Notes under the pieces: model-generated | The model's database searches: none | What the model saw: the letters and a program-made list of their open reading frames with translations, nothing else | Told to the model about the DNA's origin: nothing | Shown here: piece by piece, positions 8,980 to 16,340 of the stretch | Layout: the number at the start of each line of letters is the position of its first letter | Position numbering within the stretch: the stretch's first letter is position 1 | Made by a program: the position numbers and the translations under genes | From: Bradyrhizobium ottawaense | Lineage (GTDB): Bacteria > Pseudomonadota > Alphaproteobacteria > Rhizobiales > Xanthobacteraceae | NCBI RefSeq assembly: GCF_002278135.3 | Contig: NZ_CP029425.2 | Location: 2,332,001 to 2,396,000 of the forward strand | DNA: 64,000 bases | Reading direction: 5' to 3'

Positions 8980-9243
8980 ATGACCCGCACCAAGATCGCC
9001 GCTGCAGCCGCGCTGTTGGCGGCGACGCTGATGCCGACGATGGCCCAGGCGCAGCTTTCCGAGCCTGCAGCGTATCAGGCGGCTCATCCCGACCGCGACG
9101 TGCTGAACGGCGGCCAGCTCACGCCTGCGGCGCGTGCGGCTCTCGGCCAGCAGGGCACGCCCAGCGATGCATATGCTTTGCAGGCCTATCCGTCGCCTGG
9201 GGCGCCGGTCGTGCGCTCGACCCATCGCCGTCATCGTCGATGA
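8980..9243 (+). CDS. Small secreted protein, function unknown
   Basis: 87-residue protein with a clear Sec signal peptide (MTRTKIAAAAALLAATLMPTMAQA, cleavage after AQA). The mature part is short, Ala/Gln/Pro-rich and ends in the basic tail THRRHRR. I recognise no domain. ATG 8980 is preferred over ATG 8974 because GGAGA (8969-8973) abuts the latter but is 6 bases from the former. It stands alone between divergent and convergent neighbours. The 140 bases before it hold no clear promoter that I can support. Confidence 0.65.
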   Translation: MTRTKIAAAAALLAATLMPTMAQAQLSEPAAYQAAHPDRDVLNGGQLTPAARAALGQQGTPSDAYALQAYPSPGAPVVRSTHRRHRR

Positions 9244-9244
9244 T

Positions 9245-10630
9245 CTAGACGATTTGTCTGGTGTCGGCGGGCTTCTGCAGCGCGCCGACCAGGATGCGTA
9301 GCGCTTCCGTCAATTCTGACCTGTTGCGTGCCGCGCCCAGCGAGACGCGCGCCGCGTGCGGCGGTGTCCCATCGACCGTGAAGGCCTCGCCGGCGACGAC
9401 CGCAAGTCCGTTTCGCAACAGATGCGCCGCGACATCGGGCCGGTCCTCAGGCAGCCGCAGCCACAGATGATGCGCCGCGGGCTTGGCCAGGAACTGGAAG
9501 CCTTTCAATGCGCGCTGCGCGAGCTGCTGACGGCCGACCGCCTCGCTGCGGATGGCGGTGATGATACGATCGGCAATGCCGCTTTCGATCCAATGCGTCA
9601 CCAGCGCGACCATCAGCGGCGCCGGCATCTGCACGGTCGCCTGCAAATATGTCCGCATGTCCCGCTGCGCCTCGCTGTCGGGCGTCGCCAGATAGGCAAC
9701 GCGGAGCGCCGGCGAGATGCATTTTGACAGCGTGGTCGCAAGATAAGTCCGCTCGGGAATGAGATTGGCGATTGGCGATGCCGAGCGGTCGAGCAGGCCG
9801 TAGGCGTCGTCCTCGATCAGGATCGTGTCGGTATCGCCGATGATCTTTGCGATCGCACTGCGCCGCTCGGAGGTAAGCGTCGCCGTGGTCGGATTGTGCA
9901 GCGTCGGAATGAGATAGACGGCCTTCGGCTTGTGCGTGCGGCACGCCTTTGCCAGCGCGTCGGGCAGGATGCCGCCATCATCCATGGCGACGCCGACGAG
10001 CTTGATGCCGAGCCGCACTGCTGCGGCCTTGATGCCGGGGAATGTCAGCGCCTCCGTCAGCACGATGTCGCCGGGCCGCGCCAGATGGGCGAGCAGGTTG
10101 AACAGGATCGTCTGGGTGCCGGGAAAGACCACGAGCTTGTCGGCATGCGCGTGCGGCACCCGCGCACGCATCCAGCGCGCGGCGACGTCGCGCTCATGCG
10201 CGCTGCCGCCGGGCGGCTGATAATTGAGATACGCCGTCAGGCCCGATTGCGCGCGGATCGCTTCCATCCCGGCGATGATGCGCTCGTCGAGCTGCGCCTC
10301 CAGCGGATGCGGCGGCACGTTCATCGAAAGATCGATCGCGACGGGATGCGGCAGATCGACCGCGCGGCGCGCGCTGGTCTCCGACACGAACGAGCCCTGT
10401 CCGACCCGCGCCTCCATGATCCCGCGTCGCCGCGCCTCGGTGTAGGCGCGCGTCACCGTGGTGAGATCGACGCCGAGCGCCTTTGCAAGCGCGCGCTGCG
10501 TCGGCAGTTGCTGGCCACGCACCAGCCGGCCGGCGGCGATGTCGGCCTCCATGGCCTCGACGATGCGCTGGTAGCGCGGCCCTGATAGCTCCGAGATTGT
10601 CGGGCTCCAATCCATGCAATTTAAGCCCAT
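9245..10630 (-). CDS. MocR-type regulator: GntR winged helix fused to aminotransferase fold
   Basis: 461-residue PLP-dependent transcription factor. The N-terminal GntR helix-turn-helix (about 20-90: YQRIVEAMEADIAAGRLVRGQQLPTQRALAKALGVDLTTVTRAY as seen in pieces) is followed by a fold-type-I aminotransferase domain with the expected PLP-binding lysine in TTLSKCISPALRVAY and the substrate arginine region ARVSLGAARN near the end. Such proteins sense an amino compound or vitamin B6. It is divergent from the DUF983 gene, and two 9-bp direct repeats 21 bp apart lie in the shared promoter region. ATG 10615 (MDWSPTISE) is an alternative start. Confidence 0.9.
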   Translation of the reverse strand: MGLNCMDWSPTISELSGPRYQRIVEAMEADIAAGRLVRGQQLPTQRALAKALGVDLTTVTRAYTEARRRGIMEARVGQGSFVSETSARRAVDLPHPVAIDLSMNVPPHPLEAQLDERIIAGMEAIRAQSGLTAYLNYQPPGGSAHERDVAARWMRARVPHAHADKLVVFPGTQTILFNLLAHLARPGDIVLTEALTFPGIKAAAVRLGIKLVGVAMDDGGILPDALAKACRTHKPKAVYLIPTLHNPTTATLTSERRSAIAKIIGDTDTILIEDDAYGLLDRSASPIANLIPERTYLATTLSKCISPALRVAYLATPDSEAQRDMRTYLQATVQMPAPLMVALVTHWIESGIADRIITAIRSEAVGRQQLAQRALKGFQFLAKPAAHHLWLRLPEDRPDVAAHLLRNGLAVVAGEAFTVDGTPPHAARVSLGAARNRSELTEALRILVGALQKPADTRQIV

Positions 10631-10640
10631 TTCCTTTGAA

Positions 10641-10670
10641 TGTATGGATGCAAGATATTATTGTATGGAT
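10641..10670. promoter_or_regulatory. Direct repeat TGTATGGAT x2, candidate MocR operator
   Basis: TGTATGGAT occurs at 10641-10649 and again at 10662-10670, exactly 21 bp apart (two helical turns), in an unusually AT-rich stretch between the divergent MocR-type and DUF983 genes. MocR regulators such as GabR bind paired direct repeats upstream of the genes they control, so this fits autoregulation and control of the neighbour. Inference only. Confidence 0.5.
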
Positions 10671-10694
10671 CGTCGAAAAGGAAGAGGTGGGGTC

Positions 10695-11123
10695 ATGGCG
10701 GCAGGTTCAGTCTCTCTGGCGAAGGCGATGTGGCGCGGCTTTCGCGGCAAGTGCCCGAACTGCGGCGAAGGCCATTTGTTCAGCCGTTCCCTGAAGGTCG
10801 CAAACAGCTGTGATCGTTGCGGTGAGGAGCTGTTCCACCAGCGCGCCGATGACTTCCCCGCCTATCTCGTGATCGTCGTAGTCGGCCATCTCGTGGTGCC
10901 GGCGATCCTCGCGGTCGAGACCGCCTATGCACCGGCGGTCTGGCTGCAACTGGCGGTGTGGTTGCCGGTGACGCTGTTCGCCTCGCTCGCGCTGCTGCAG
11001 CCGACCAAGGGCGCCATCGTCGGGCTGCAATGGCAGGTCGGCATGCACGGTTTCGAGGCGAGCAAGCAGCGGCGCGAGGCGGACGAGCTTGCGCCGGTGC
11101 TGGTGAAGGCAAGACAACGCTAA
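10695..11123 (+). CDS. DUF983 family membrane protein with zinc-ribbon-like Cys motifs
   Basis: 142-residue protein. The N-terminal segment carries CPNC (20-23) and CDRC (39-42), a likely metal-binding ribbon, and two hydrophobic segments follow (about 55-75 and 85-105). This is the DUF983 pattern; function unknown. The ATG at 10695 is preceded by GAGGTGGGG and gives the family N-terminus (MAAGSVSLAKAMWRGFRGKCPNCGEG); an in-frame ATG at 10614 would add 27 residues across the direct-repeat promoter region and overlap the divergent gene. Confidence 0.8.
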   Translation: MAAGSVSLAKAMWRGFRGKCPNCGEGHLFSRSLKVANSCDRCGEELFHQRADDFPAYLVIVVVGHLVVPAILAVETAYAPAVWLQLAVWLPVTLFASLALLQPTKGAIVGLQWQVGMHGFEASKQRREADELAPVLVKARQR

Positions 11124-11128
11124 CCGGG

Positions 11129-11254
11129 CGTCATTCCGGGGCGTTCGCAGCACGAACCCGGAATCGATTCATCCACCAACTTTGCCGCCCGATGGATTCT
11201 CAGATGCGCAATTGCGCATCGTAGCTCCCGCTGCGCAAGCCCCGGAATGACAGC
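11129..11254. repeat. Intergenic palindromic repeat (GTCATTCCGGGG ... CCCCGGAATGAC)
   Basis: CGTCATTCCGGGGCG near 11129 and GCCCCGGAATGACAGCG near 11239 form complementary arms around internal sub-hairpins (cgcattgcgcatc, gctcccgctgcgcaagc). Same family as the repeat at 29044. It lies between the DUF983 gene and the RNase P RNA terminator. Confidence 0.65.
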
Positions 11255-11272
11255 GGGCCAAGCCAAAATGGT

Positions 11273-11304
11273 GAGGGGCCCGATGCGCTAGCATCGAACC
11301 CCTC
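11273..11304 (-). terminator. Hairpin downstream of RNase P RNA
   Basis: Read on the minus strand, GAGGGGTTCGATG and CATCGGGCCCCTC pair (two G-U) around a short CTAGCG loop directly after the 3' end of rnpB, followed by ACCATTTTGG. Its position makes it the probable rnpB terminator. Confidence 0.6.
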
Positions 11305-11316
11305 GTTGCAAGATAT

Positions 11317-11740
11317 CAGCCGGCCTGTAAGCCGGGTTCTGTAAGGCACCGTCCACTTGCGCGAACGATACGTGACGGCCATTCCTCTGGGACCATGTTT
11401 GCACATGGCCTCGAGCAACCTACCCGGACGGCGGGCCTGACATCGCCCTGCGGCGTTATCGCTTTCGCGAACAGCCCGCTACGCCGTCCCTATTCGGTTT
11501 TGCTCCCGGTGGGGTTTGCCATGCCGGCTCCGTTGCCGGACCCGCGGTGCGCTCTTACCGCACCTTTTCACCCTTACCCCGCGAAGCCGAAGGCGAAGCG
11601 GGGCGGTTCGTTCTCTGTGGCACTTTCCCTGGGGTCGCCCCCGCCGGACGTTATCCGGCACCGTATGTCAAGGGAGCCCGGACTTTCCTCCCCGGCGGCC
11701 TTTCGGCACCTGCCGGAGCGGCCGTCCGGCCGACTGACTG
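11317..11740 (-). ncRNA. rnpB: RNase P RNA, bacterial type A
   Basis: Catalytic RNA that removes the 5' leader of tRNA precursors. On the minus strand it contains the conserved 5' block GAGGAAAGTCCGGGCTCC (11672-11689 on the plus strand as its complement) and ends with the conserved ACAGAACCCGGCTTACAGG (complement at 11324-11342), with the J/P elements GGCGGGGGCGACCCCAGGG and GTGCCACAGAGAACG between, all characteristic of alphaproteobacterial type A RNase P RNA. Length about 420 bases is normal. End points are approximate to about 10 bases. Confidence 0.93.
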
Positions 11741-11887
11741 ACAACGCATGGGGCATTTGTGACGGTTTCGTCAAGCCGATATCGCGGCCCACGATCCGCC
11801 CGAAATAATTTATCCTGAAGATGTCGTTTGCTGCGTGCCCCGTTCGACTGGATGTCGGCGACACAGCCGAACAACAGGAGTGAAGCG

Positions 11888-12241
11888 ATGCAATATCTGC
11901 TGATGATCTACCAGAACGAGGCCGAGTACGCGAAGATTGACACGGGAACCAGCCAGAAGATGTCGGCGGAGTATGAAGCCTTCACGCAATCCATCATCCG
12001 GAACGGCAATTTCAAGGCCGGCGATCGACTGCGGCCGACCACGACCGCGACGACGGTGCGTGTGCGCGACGGCAAGATGCTGACGACCGATGGACCGTTT
12101 GCGGAGACCCGCGAGCAGCTCGGCGGCTACTATCTGATCGAGGCCAAGGATCTCGACGCCGCGATCGAGATCGCGGCGCGGATTCCGAGCGCGCGCGTCG
12201 GTTCGATCGAGGTGCGGCCGATCTGGGTCTACGACAAGTGA
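11888..12241 (+). CDS. DGPF/YCII-like protein partnered with the ECF sigma factor
   Basis: 117-residue YCII-related (DGPF) domain protein, beginning MQYLLMIYQNEAEYAKID and containing the namesake TTDGPFAETREQLGGYYLIEAKDLDAA (split here, about 61-87). AGGAG at 11877 sets the ATG. DGPF proteins are found next to ECF sigma factors of group ECF42, as here: the sigma factor starts 22 bases downstream. They are proposed to be part of the regulatory circuit; a catalytic activity is not established. Confidence 0.85.
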   Translation: MQYLLMIYQNEAEYAKIDTGTSQKMSAEYEAFTQSIIRNGNFKAGDRLRPTTTATTVRVRDGKMLTTDGPFAETREQLGGYYLIEAKDLDAAIEIAARIPSARVGSIEVRPIWVYDK

Positions 12242-12263
12242 CGGCCGGGCCGCGCGTCGCCGC

Positions 12264-13496
12264 ATGACCCCTGGCGAGATCGACAAGATCTTCCGCGACG
12301 AGGCGGGGCGGGCGCTGGCCACGCTGATCCGCCTCGTCGGCGATTTCGATCTCGCCGAGGACGCGCTTCAGGATGCTTTTGCCGTCGCGCTGGAACGCTG
12401 GGCCGCGTGCGAGGTCCCCGACAATCCGCGCGCCTGGCTGGTCAATGTCGCCAGGCACAAGGCGATCGATCGTGTCAGGCGCCAGGCTGTCTTCCGCGGC
12501 AAGCAGCAGGCGCTCCTGCACGAGATCGAGCTCAACGCGCAAACGGTCGACGAGCCGCCGGCAACACTCGACGACGACATGCTGCGGCTGATCTTCACCT
12601 GTTGCCATCCGGCGTTCGCGCCAGAGGTCCAAGTCGCGCTGACGCTGCGCACCGTCTGCGGGCTGTCGACCACGCAGGTCGCGCGCGCCTTTCTCGTGGG
12701 CGAGGAGGCAATGGCGCAGCGGCTGGTCCGCGCCAAGCAGAAGATCAGGCTCGCCGGCATCCCCTACGAGGTGCCCGAGCGCGACACGCTGGCGCCGCGG
12801 CTCGATGGCGTGCTCGCCGTGATCTATCTGGTCTTCACCGAGGGCTATGTCGCGACCGAGGGCGCGGATCTGATGCGGCCTGATCTTGCAACTGAAGCGA
12901 TCCGGCTCGGCCGCTTGCTCGATCGGCTGATGCCGGATCGCGGCGGCATCAGGGGCCTGCTGGCCCTGATGCTGCTCCACGATGCGCGCCGCGCCGGACG
13001 CGAGACCGCGGCCGGCGATATCGTGCTGCTCGAGGAGCAGGACCGCATGCTGTGGGATCGCGCGCAGATCGAGGAGGGCCTGGGCCTGGTCGAGGATGCG
13101 CTACGCGTGCCGGGACGGCCGCAGCCTTATGCTGTGCAGGCCGCGATCGCCGCGCTGCATGCCCGTGCGCCGAGCTTTGCGCAGACCGACTGGCGTCAGA
13201 TCGCCGGGCTCTACGAGGTGTTGCTGCGCATCTCTCCCTCTCCGGTGATCGAGCTCAACCACGCTGCCGCCGTGTCGATGGTCGATGGGCCGGCACGTGC
13301 GCTCGATCTCGTCGATGCGATCAGCGCCCGAGGCGGGCTGCGCGGCTATGAGCTGTTGCCCGCAGTGCGTGCGGATCTGTTGCGTAGGCTCGGCCGCAAG
13401 GATGAAGCGTGCGAGGCGTATCAGACAGCGACTGCGGCGACACAGCTCGAGCCGTTGCGGCGGCTCTATGCGCGGCGGATGAGGGAGATGGGGTAG
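12264..13496 (+). CDS. ECF42-like RNA polymerase sigma factor with long C-terminal extension
   Basis: 410-residue extracytoplasmic-function sigma factor. Region 2 (about 15-80: DFDLAEDALQDAFAVALERW, DNPRAWLVNVARHKAIDRVRR) and region 4 (about 115-165: LTLRTVCGLSTTQVARAFLV) are followed by a C-terminal extension of some 230 residues (DUF6596/TPR-like, with VIYLVFTEGY, LGRLLDRLMPD and ALMLLHDARR) that defines the ECF42 group and is needed for activity. There is no anti-sigma factor gene; the DGPF gene precedes it in one operon. The inducing signal is unknown. Confidence 0.9.
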   Translation: MTPGEIDKIFRDEAGRALATLIRLVGDFDLAEDALQDAFAVALERWAACEVPDNPRAWLVNVARHKAIDRVRRQAVFRGKQQALLHEIELNAQTVDEPPATLDDDMLRLIFTCCHPAFAPEVQVALTLRTVCGLSTTQVARAFLVGEEAMAQRLVRAKQKIRLAGIPYEVPERDTLAPRLDGVLAVIYLVFTEGYVATEGADLMRPDLATEAIRLGRLLDRLMPDRGGIRGLLALMLLHDARRAGRETAAGDIVLLEEQDRMLWDRAQIEEGLGLVEDALRVPGRPQPYAVQAAIAALHARAPSFAQTDWRQIAGLYEVLLRISPSPVIELNHAAAVSMVDGPARALDLVDAISARGGLRGYELLPAVRADLLRRLGRKDEACEAYQTATAATQLEPLRRLYARRMREMG

Positions 13497-13499
13497 GGG

Positions 13500-13627
13500 T
13501 CTCGTGCCCCGGACGCAGCGCAGCGTCTCTTCGACGGTGCGCTGCAGAGCAGGGGCCCATCCTATCGAAGCGTGACGTGTCGCCGACTGGGTCCCGGCTC
13601 GCGCTTTGCGCGTCCGGGACACGAGAG
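13500..13627. repeat. Intergenic repeat (CTCGTGCCCCGGACGC ... GTCCGGGACACGAG)
   Basis: Complementary ends TCTCGTGCCCCGGACGC (13500) and GCGTCCGGGACACGAGA (about 13610-13627) enclose smaller hairpins (cagcgcagcg, gggtcccggctcg). Same family as the elements at 23701, 25081 and 50716. It fills the convergent gap between the sigma factor and the amidase and may terminate both. Confidence 0.65.
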
Positions 13628-13648
13628 AGAACTGCGCGGCCATCGCCG

Positions 13649-14431
13649 TCACTTCGACGCGACGGTCGTTCCCTCTGCCGGCAGGCTCGCCAGCAGCGCC
13701 TGCAATGTCGACAGCGTCGAGTGGTCCGCGACACCATCCAGCCGCGCGGGGCGGAAGTGGCGCTGGAAGGCGGTGACGACTTCCATGGTCGCGGCATCGT
13801 ATTTGCCGGTCAGCGGCACGCCGTAGCCGTATCTGGCGAGCGCCTGCTGCAGGCTAAGCACTTCGTCGCTGATGGTGCCGAGCATCAGGGTCTCGCCGCG
13901 CACGACCGGGGCCGGCGTCACCCAGTGACCGACGCCGGAATTGGCCAGCGAGTGCCACGGAAACTTTTCGCCGGGGTCTTTCTTGCGCGCGGGCGCGACG
14001 TCGGAATGGCCGAGCACCCGGTGGGCCGGCACCTTGCGGCGAAGCATGATGCCGCGGCACAGCGCGATCACGGCGGCGATCTGGCGCAGCGGATATTCCG
14101 GATAGCCCCAGTCATGGCCGCGATTGATGATCTCGATGCCGATCGAGCAGGAGTTGATGTCGTCCTCGCCCGCCCAGGACGAGACGCCGGCGTGCCAGGC
14201 GCGCCTGGTTTCGGGCACGCATTGCACGATGCGGCCGTCTTCCAGCACGACGTAATGCGCCGAGACTTCGGTTCCCGCCGTGCACAGCCGCGCCAGCGCG
14301 CCCTCGACATCGGGCATGCCGGTGTAGTGCAGCACGATCATGTCGGGCTGCCGTGCCTTGTTGCGCTCGCCATAGTTCGGCGAGGGGATGATGTCGGACA
14401 CGATCGAGGAATCCGGCTCGAACGCCCTCAT
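13649..14431 (-). CDS. N-acetylmuramoyl-L-alanine amidase, AmpD type, with peptidoglycan-binding domain
   Basis: Zinc amidase that cuts the bond between MurNAc and the stem peptide. Amidase_2 domain (about 15-160) with zinc ligands in MIVLHYTGM and in GHSDVAPARKKDPGEKFPW (His and Asp), then a PG_binding_1 domain in the last ~70 residues (LQQALARYGYGVPLTGKYDAATMEVVTAFQRHF in pieces). No signal peptide is seen, so it may act on recycled muropeptides in the cytoplasm. ATG 14431 gives MRAFEPDSSIVSD; in-frame TTG 14548 would add a Ser/Pro-rich stretch. Divergent from the dcw cluster. Confidence 0.85.
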   Translation of the reverse strand: MRAFEPDSSIVSDIIPSPNYGERNKARQPDMIVLHYTGMPDVEGALARLCTAGTEVSAHYVVLEDGRIVQCVPETRRAWHAGVSSWAGEDDINSCSIGIEIINRGHDWGYPEYPLRQIAAVIALCRGIMLRRKVPAHRVLGHSDVAPARKKDPGEKFPWHSLANSGVGHWVTPAPVVRGETLMLGTISDEVLSLQQALARYGYGVPLTGKYDAATMEVVTAFQRHFRPARLDGVADHSTLSTLQALLASLPAEGTTVASK

Positions 14432-14558
14432 GCTCGCCGCGGCCTTGGGAACCGGGAGAACGCGTTGACGCTTCGAATCAGATCCAGACGGTGTGGACGA
14501 ACCGGACGGCGGCATAGACAAACCAAGGTCGGACGGAGAGTGGGCCAAGCCCTTCTCT

Positions 14559-14573
14559 TTACTATTCCTTTAC
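14559..14573 (+). promoter_or_regulatory. TTAC-N7-TTAC element, CtrA-like, between amidase and rsmH
   Basis: TTAC (14559-14562), 7 bases, TTAC (14570-14573). The CtrA site of alphaproteobacteria is TTAA-N7-TTAA(C), so this is a near match with both half sites changed at the last base. The rest of the 520-base divergent region holds single TTAAC words (near 14603 and 14692) but no second pair. Binding is inference. Confidence 0.3.
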
Positions 14574-14715
14574 CCTCCACCGTGCGCAATCGCGCGGCGC
14601 GGTTAACGGATGCATTTTGGCGAAGTGTGTGGATGAAGCATCACCGCCTCATCAGCTTTTCGACTTGTCACGAGCCGAGCAACGCTTTCTTAACGCTAAG
14701 GGCCGTTACTGAGGG

Positions 14716-14958
14716 TTGAAGAGCCGACCCGCGTCCGGAGGCGGCCAAAGCGTATTTTGGCTCGAAATCCCATGGCTGCCCGACAAATTCCGCTGGGAAC
14801 ACTGGGTTTGCCGCCCGGGACGACCGGGCTTGGTAACCATGCTGGGCGGTGCGGTCGTGGAACCGCCGCGATACGGAGTCATTCGAGGCGTCATGGGCTT
14901 GTTCGTCCCCAATCTCGCTTGGACGTCAGGCTGGGCCTCCAGCAGGTCTGGCGCATGA
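14716..14958 (+). CDS. Weak candidate ORF ahead of rsmH
   Basis: An 80-codon frame from TTG 14716 ends in an ATGA overlap with the rsmH start (14955-14958). The predicted peptide is Trp/Pro/Gly-rich with no recognised domain and no good ribosome binding site. In many bacteria mraZ precedes rsmH, but this is not mraZ-like. It is more likely an untranslated leader or chance frame. The rest of 14432-14954 holds the divergent promoter region and no other gene I can support. Confidence 0.12.
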   Translation: MKSRPASGGGQSVFWLEIPWLPDKFRWEHWVCRPGRPGLVTMLGGAVVEPPRYGVIRGVMGLFVPNLAWTSGWASSRSGA

Positions 14959-15944
14959 GCTCGGCTCCGCACATTCCCGTTCTTGGCCGTGAGGCCATCG
15001 CCCATCTCGCCCCGCGCGATGGCGGTATCTACGTCGATGCCACCTTCGGCGCCGGCGGCTATAGCCGCGCCATCCTCGACGTGCCGGGAACCCGGCTCAT
15101 CGCCATTGACCGCGACCGCACCGCAGTCGCGGGCGGTGCGGAACTGGTCGAACGTTCCGCGGGCCGGTTGACGCTGGTCGAGGACCGATTCTCCAACCTC
15201 GGTGAGGTCTGCGCGGCGCAGGGCGTCGAGGCCGTGGACGGCGTCGTGATGGATGTCGGGGTGTCCTCGATGCAGCTCGACCAGGCCGGCCGCGGTTTCT
15301 CTTTCCGCCTCGACGGTCCGCTCGACATGCGGATGGGGCAGGCGGGGCCGACCGCGGCCGACGTCGTTGCCCGCGCTTCGGAAGGCGATCTCGCCGACAT
15401 CATCTATCTCCTCGGCGAGGAGCGGCATTCGCGCCGCGTCGCCCGCGCCATCGTCGCGGACCGTCAGGAGGCGCCGTTCACGACCACGCGCGCGCTCGCT
15501 GACCTCATCGGCAGGGTGGTGCGCTCGAAGCCCGGCGATATTCATCCGGCGACGCGGACATTCCAGGCCCTGCGCATCTTCGTCAATGAAGAGCTCGAGG
15601 AACTGCAGACCGCGCTCGCTGCGGCCGAGCGCGTGCTCAAGCCGGGCGGACGCCTCGTCGTGGTCTCCTTCCATTCGCTGGAAGACCGCATCGTCAAGAA
15701 TTTCCTCTCCGAGCGTTCGAAAACCGGCGGCGGCTCGCGGCACCTGCCGGAGGTGGCGCAAGTTCCGCCGAGCTTCCAGCTTCTGACGCGGCGGCCCGTA
15801 GTCGCCGGTGAGGACGAAGTCGCGCATAACCCGCGCGCGCGTTCCGCAAAGCTTCGCGCCGCCGAGCGCACCTCGGCGCCCGCGCATGACGATGGCGAGC
15901 CATCGTCATGGCCAAAACTCTCCGACGTGATGAGGGGAGGCTAG
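14955..15944 (+). CDS. rsmH: 16S rRNA (cytosine-1402-N4)-methyltransferase RsmH (MraW)
   Basis: SAM-dependent enzyme that methylates N4 of C1402 in the decoding centre of 16S rRNA; usual first or second gene of dcw clusters. 329 residues beginning [21 protein letters not shown], with the SAM-binding stretch [16 protein letters not shown] (about 23-38), [22 protein letters not shown] and the C-terminal [13 protein letters not shown] that mark the family. The ATG at 14955 matches the family start; an in-frame ATG at 14757 would add 66 residues of unrelated composition. The ftsL ATG follows 3 bases after the stop. Confidence 0.95.
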   Translation: MSSAPHIPVLGREAIAHLAPRDGGIYVDATFGAGGYSRAILDVPGTRLIAIDRDRTAVAGGAELVERSAGRLTLVEDRFSNLGEVCAAQGVEAVDGVVMDVGVSSMQLDQAGRGFSFRLDGPLDMRMGQAGPTAADVVARASEGDLADIIYLLGEERHSRRVARAIVADRQEAPFTTTRALADLIGRVVRSKPGDIHPATRTFQALRIFVNEELEELQTALAAAERVLKPGGRLVVVSFHSLEDRIVKNFLSERSKTGGGSRHLPEVAQVPPSFQLLTRRPVVAGEDEVAHNPRARSAKLRAAERTSAPAHDDGEPSSWPKLSDVMRGG

Positions 15945-15947
15945 CGC

Positions 15948-16340
15948 ATGCGCATCATCCACCTCTTCGTCATCGGCGCGCTGATCTTCGCGGCGGCCTA
16001 TGTCTACAGGATCAAGATGGACTCCACGGCGCGCACCGAGAGGGTGCTGCGGCTGCATGCGGAGATCCGCGAGCAGCGCGACGCGATCGCTTCGCTGCGA
16101 TCCGAATGGGCCAAGCTCGATGCGCCCCACCGATTGCAGGGCCTGTCCGACCGGCATCTGCAGCTCAAGCCGGTCAACGGCACGCAATATGATTCGCTGA
16201 AGAACCTGCCGGAGCGTCCGCCGCGGATGTTCAGGCCTGGCGAGCCCGATCCGATCGGAGCCATGCTCAACACCATCGAAGCCGCGAGCGATCCCGACAA
16301 TGTGACGGGCTCCGTGCCTCAGGCCGAGGACAAGCAATGA
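15948..16340 (+). CDS. ftsL: Cell division protein FtsL
   Basis: Small bitopic divisome protein of 130 residues. It has a short N-terminus with one membrane helix (about 3-20), then a periplasmic heptad-like coiled coil (about 25-60: TARTERVLRLHAEIREQRDAIASLRSEW in pieces) and a Pro-rich tail. FtsL pairs with FtsB/DivIC and FtsQ and activates FtsWI. It is recognised by position between rsmH and ftsI and by its topology rather than by strong motifs. Its stop overlaps the ftsI start (ATGA at 16337), so the two are translationally coupled. Confidence 0.9.
   Translation: MRIIHLFVIGALIFAAAYVYRIKMDSTARTERVLRLHAEIREQRDAIASLRSEWAKLDAPHRLQGLSDRHLQLKPVNGTQYDSLKNLPERPPRMFRPGEPDPIGAMLNTIEAASDPDNVTGSVPQAEDKQ

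Noticed and set aside
14757..14954. An N-terminal extension of RsmH from ATG 14757.
   Set aside because: The 66 added residues have no similarity to RsmH, and ATG 14955 gives the family N-terminus.
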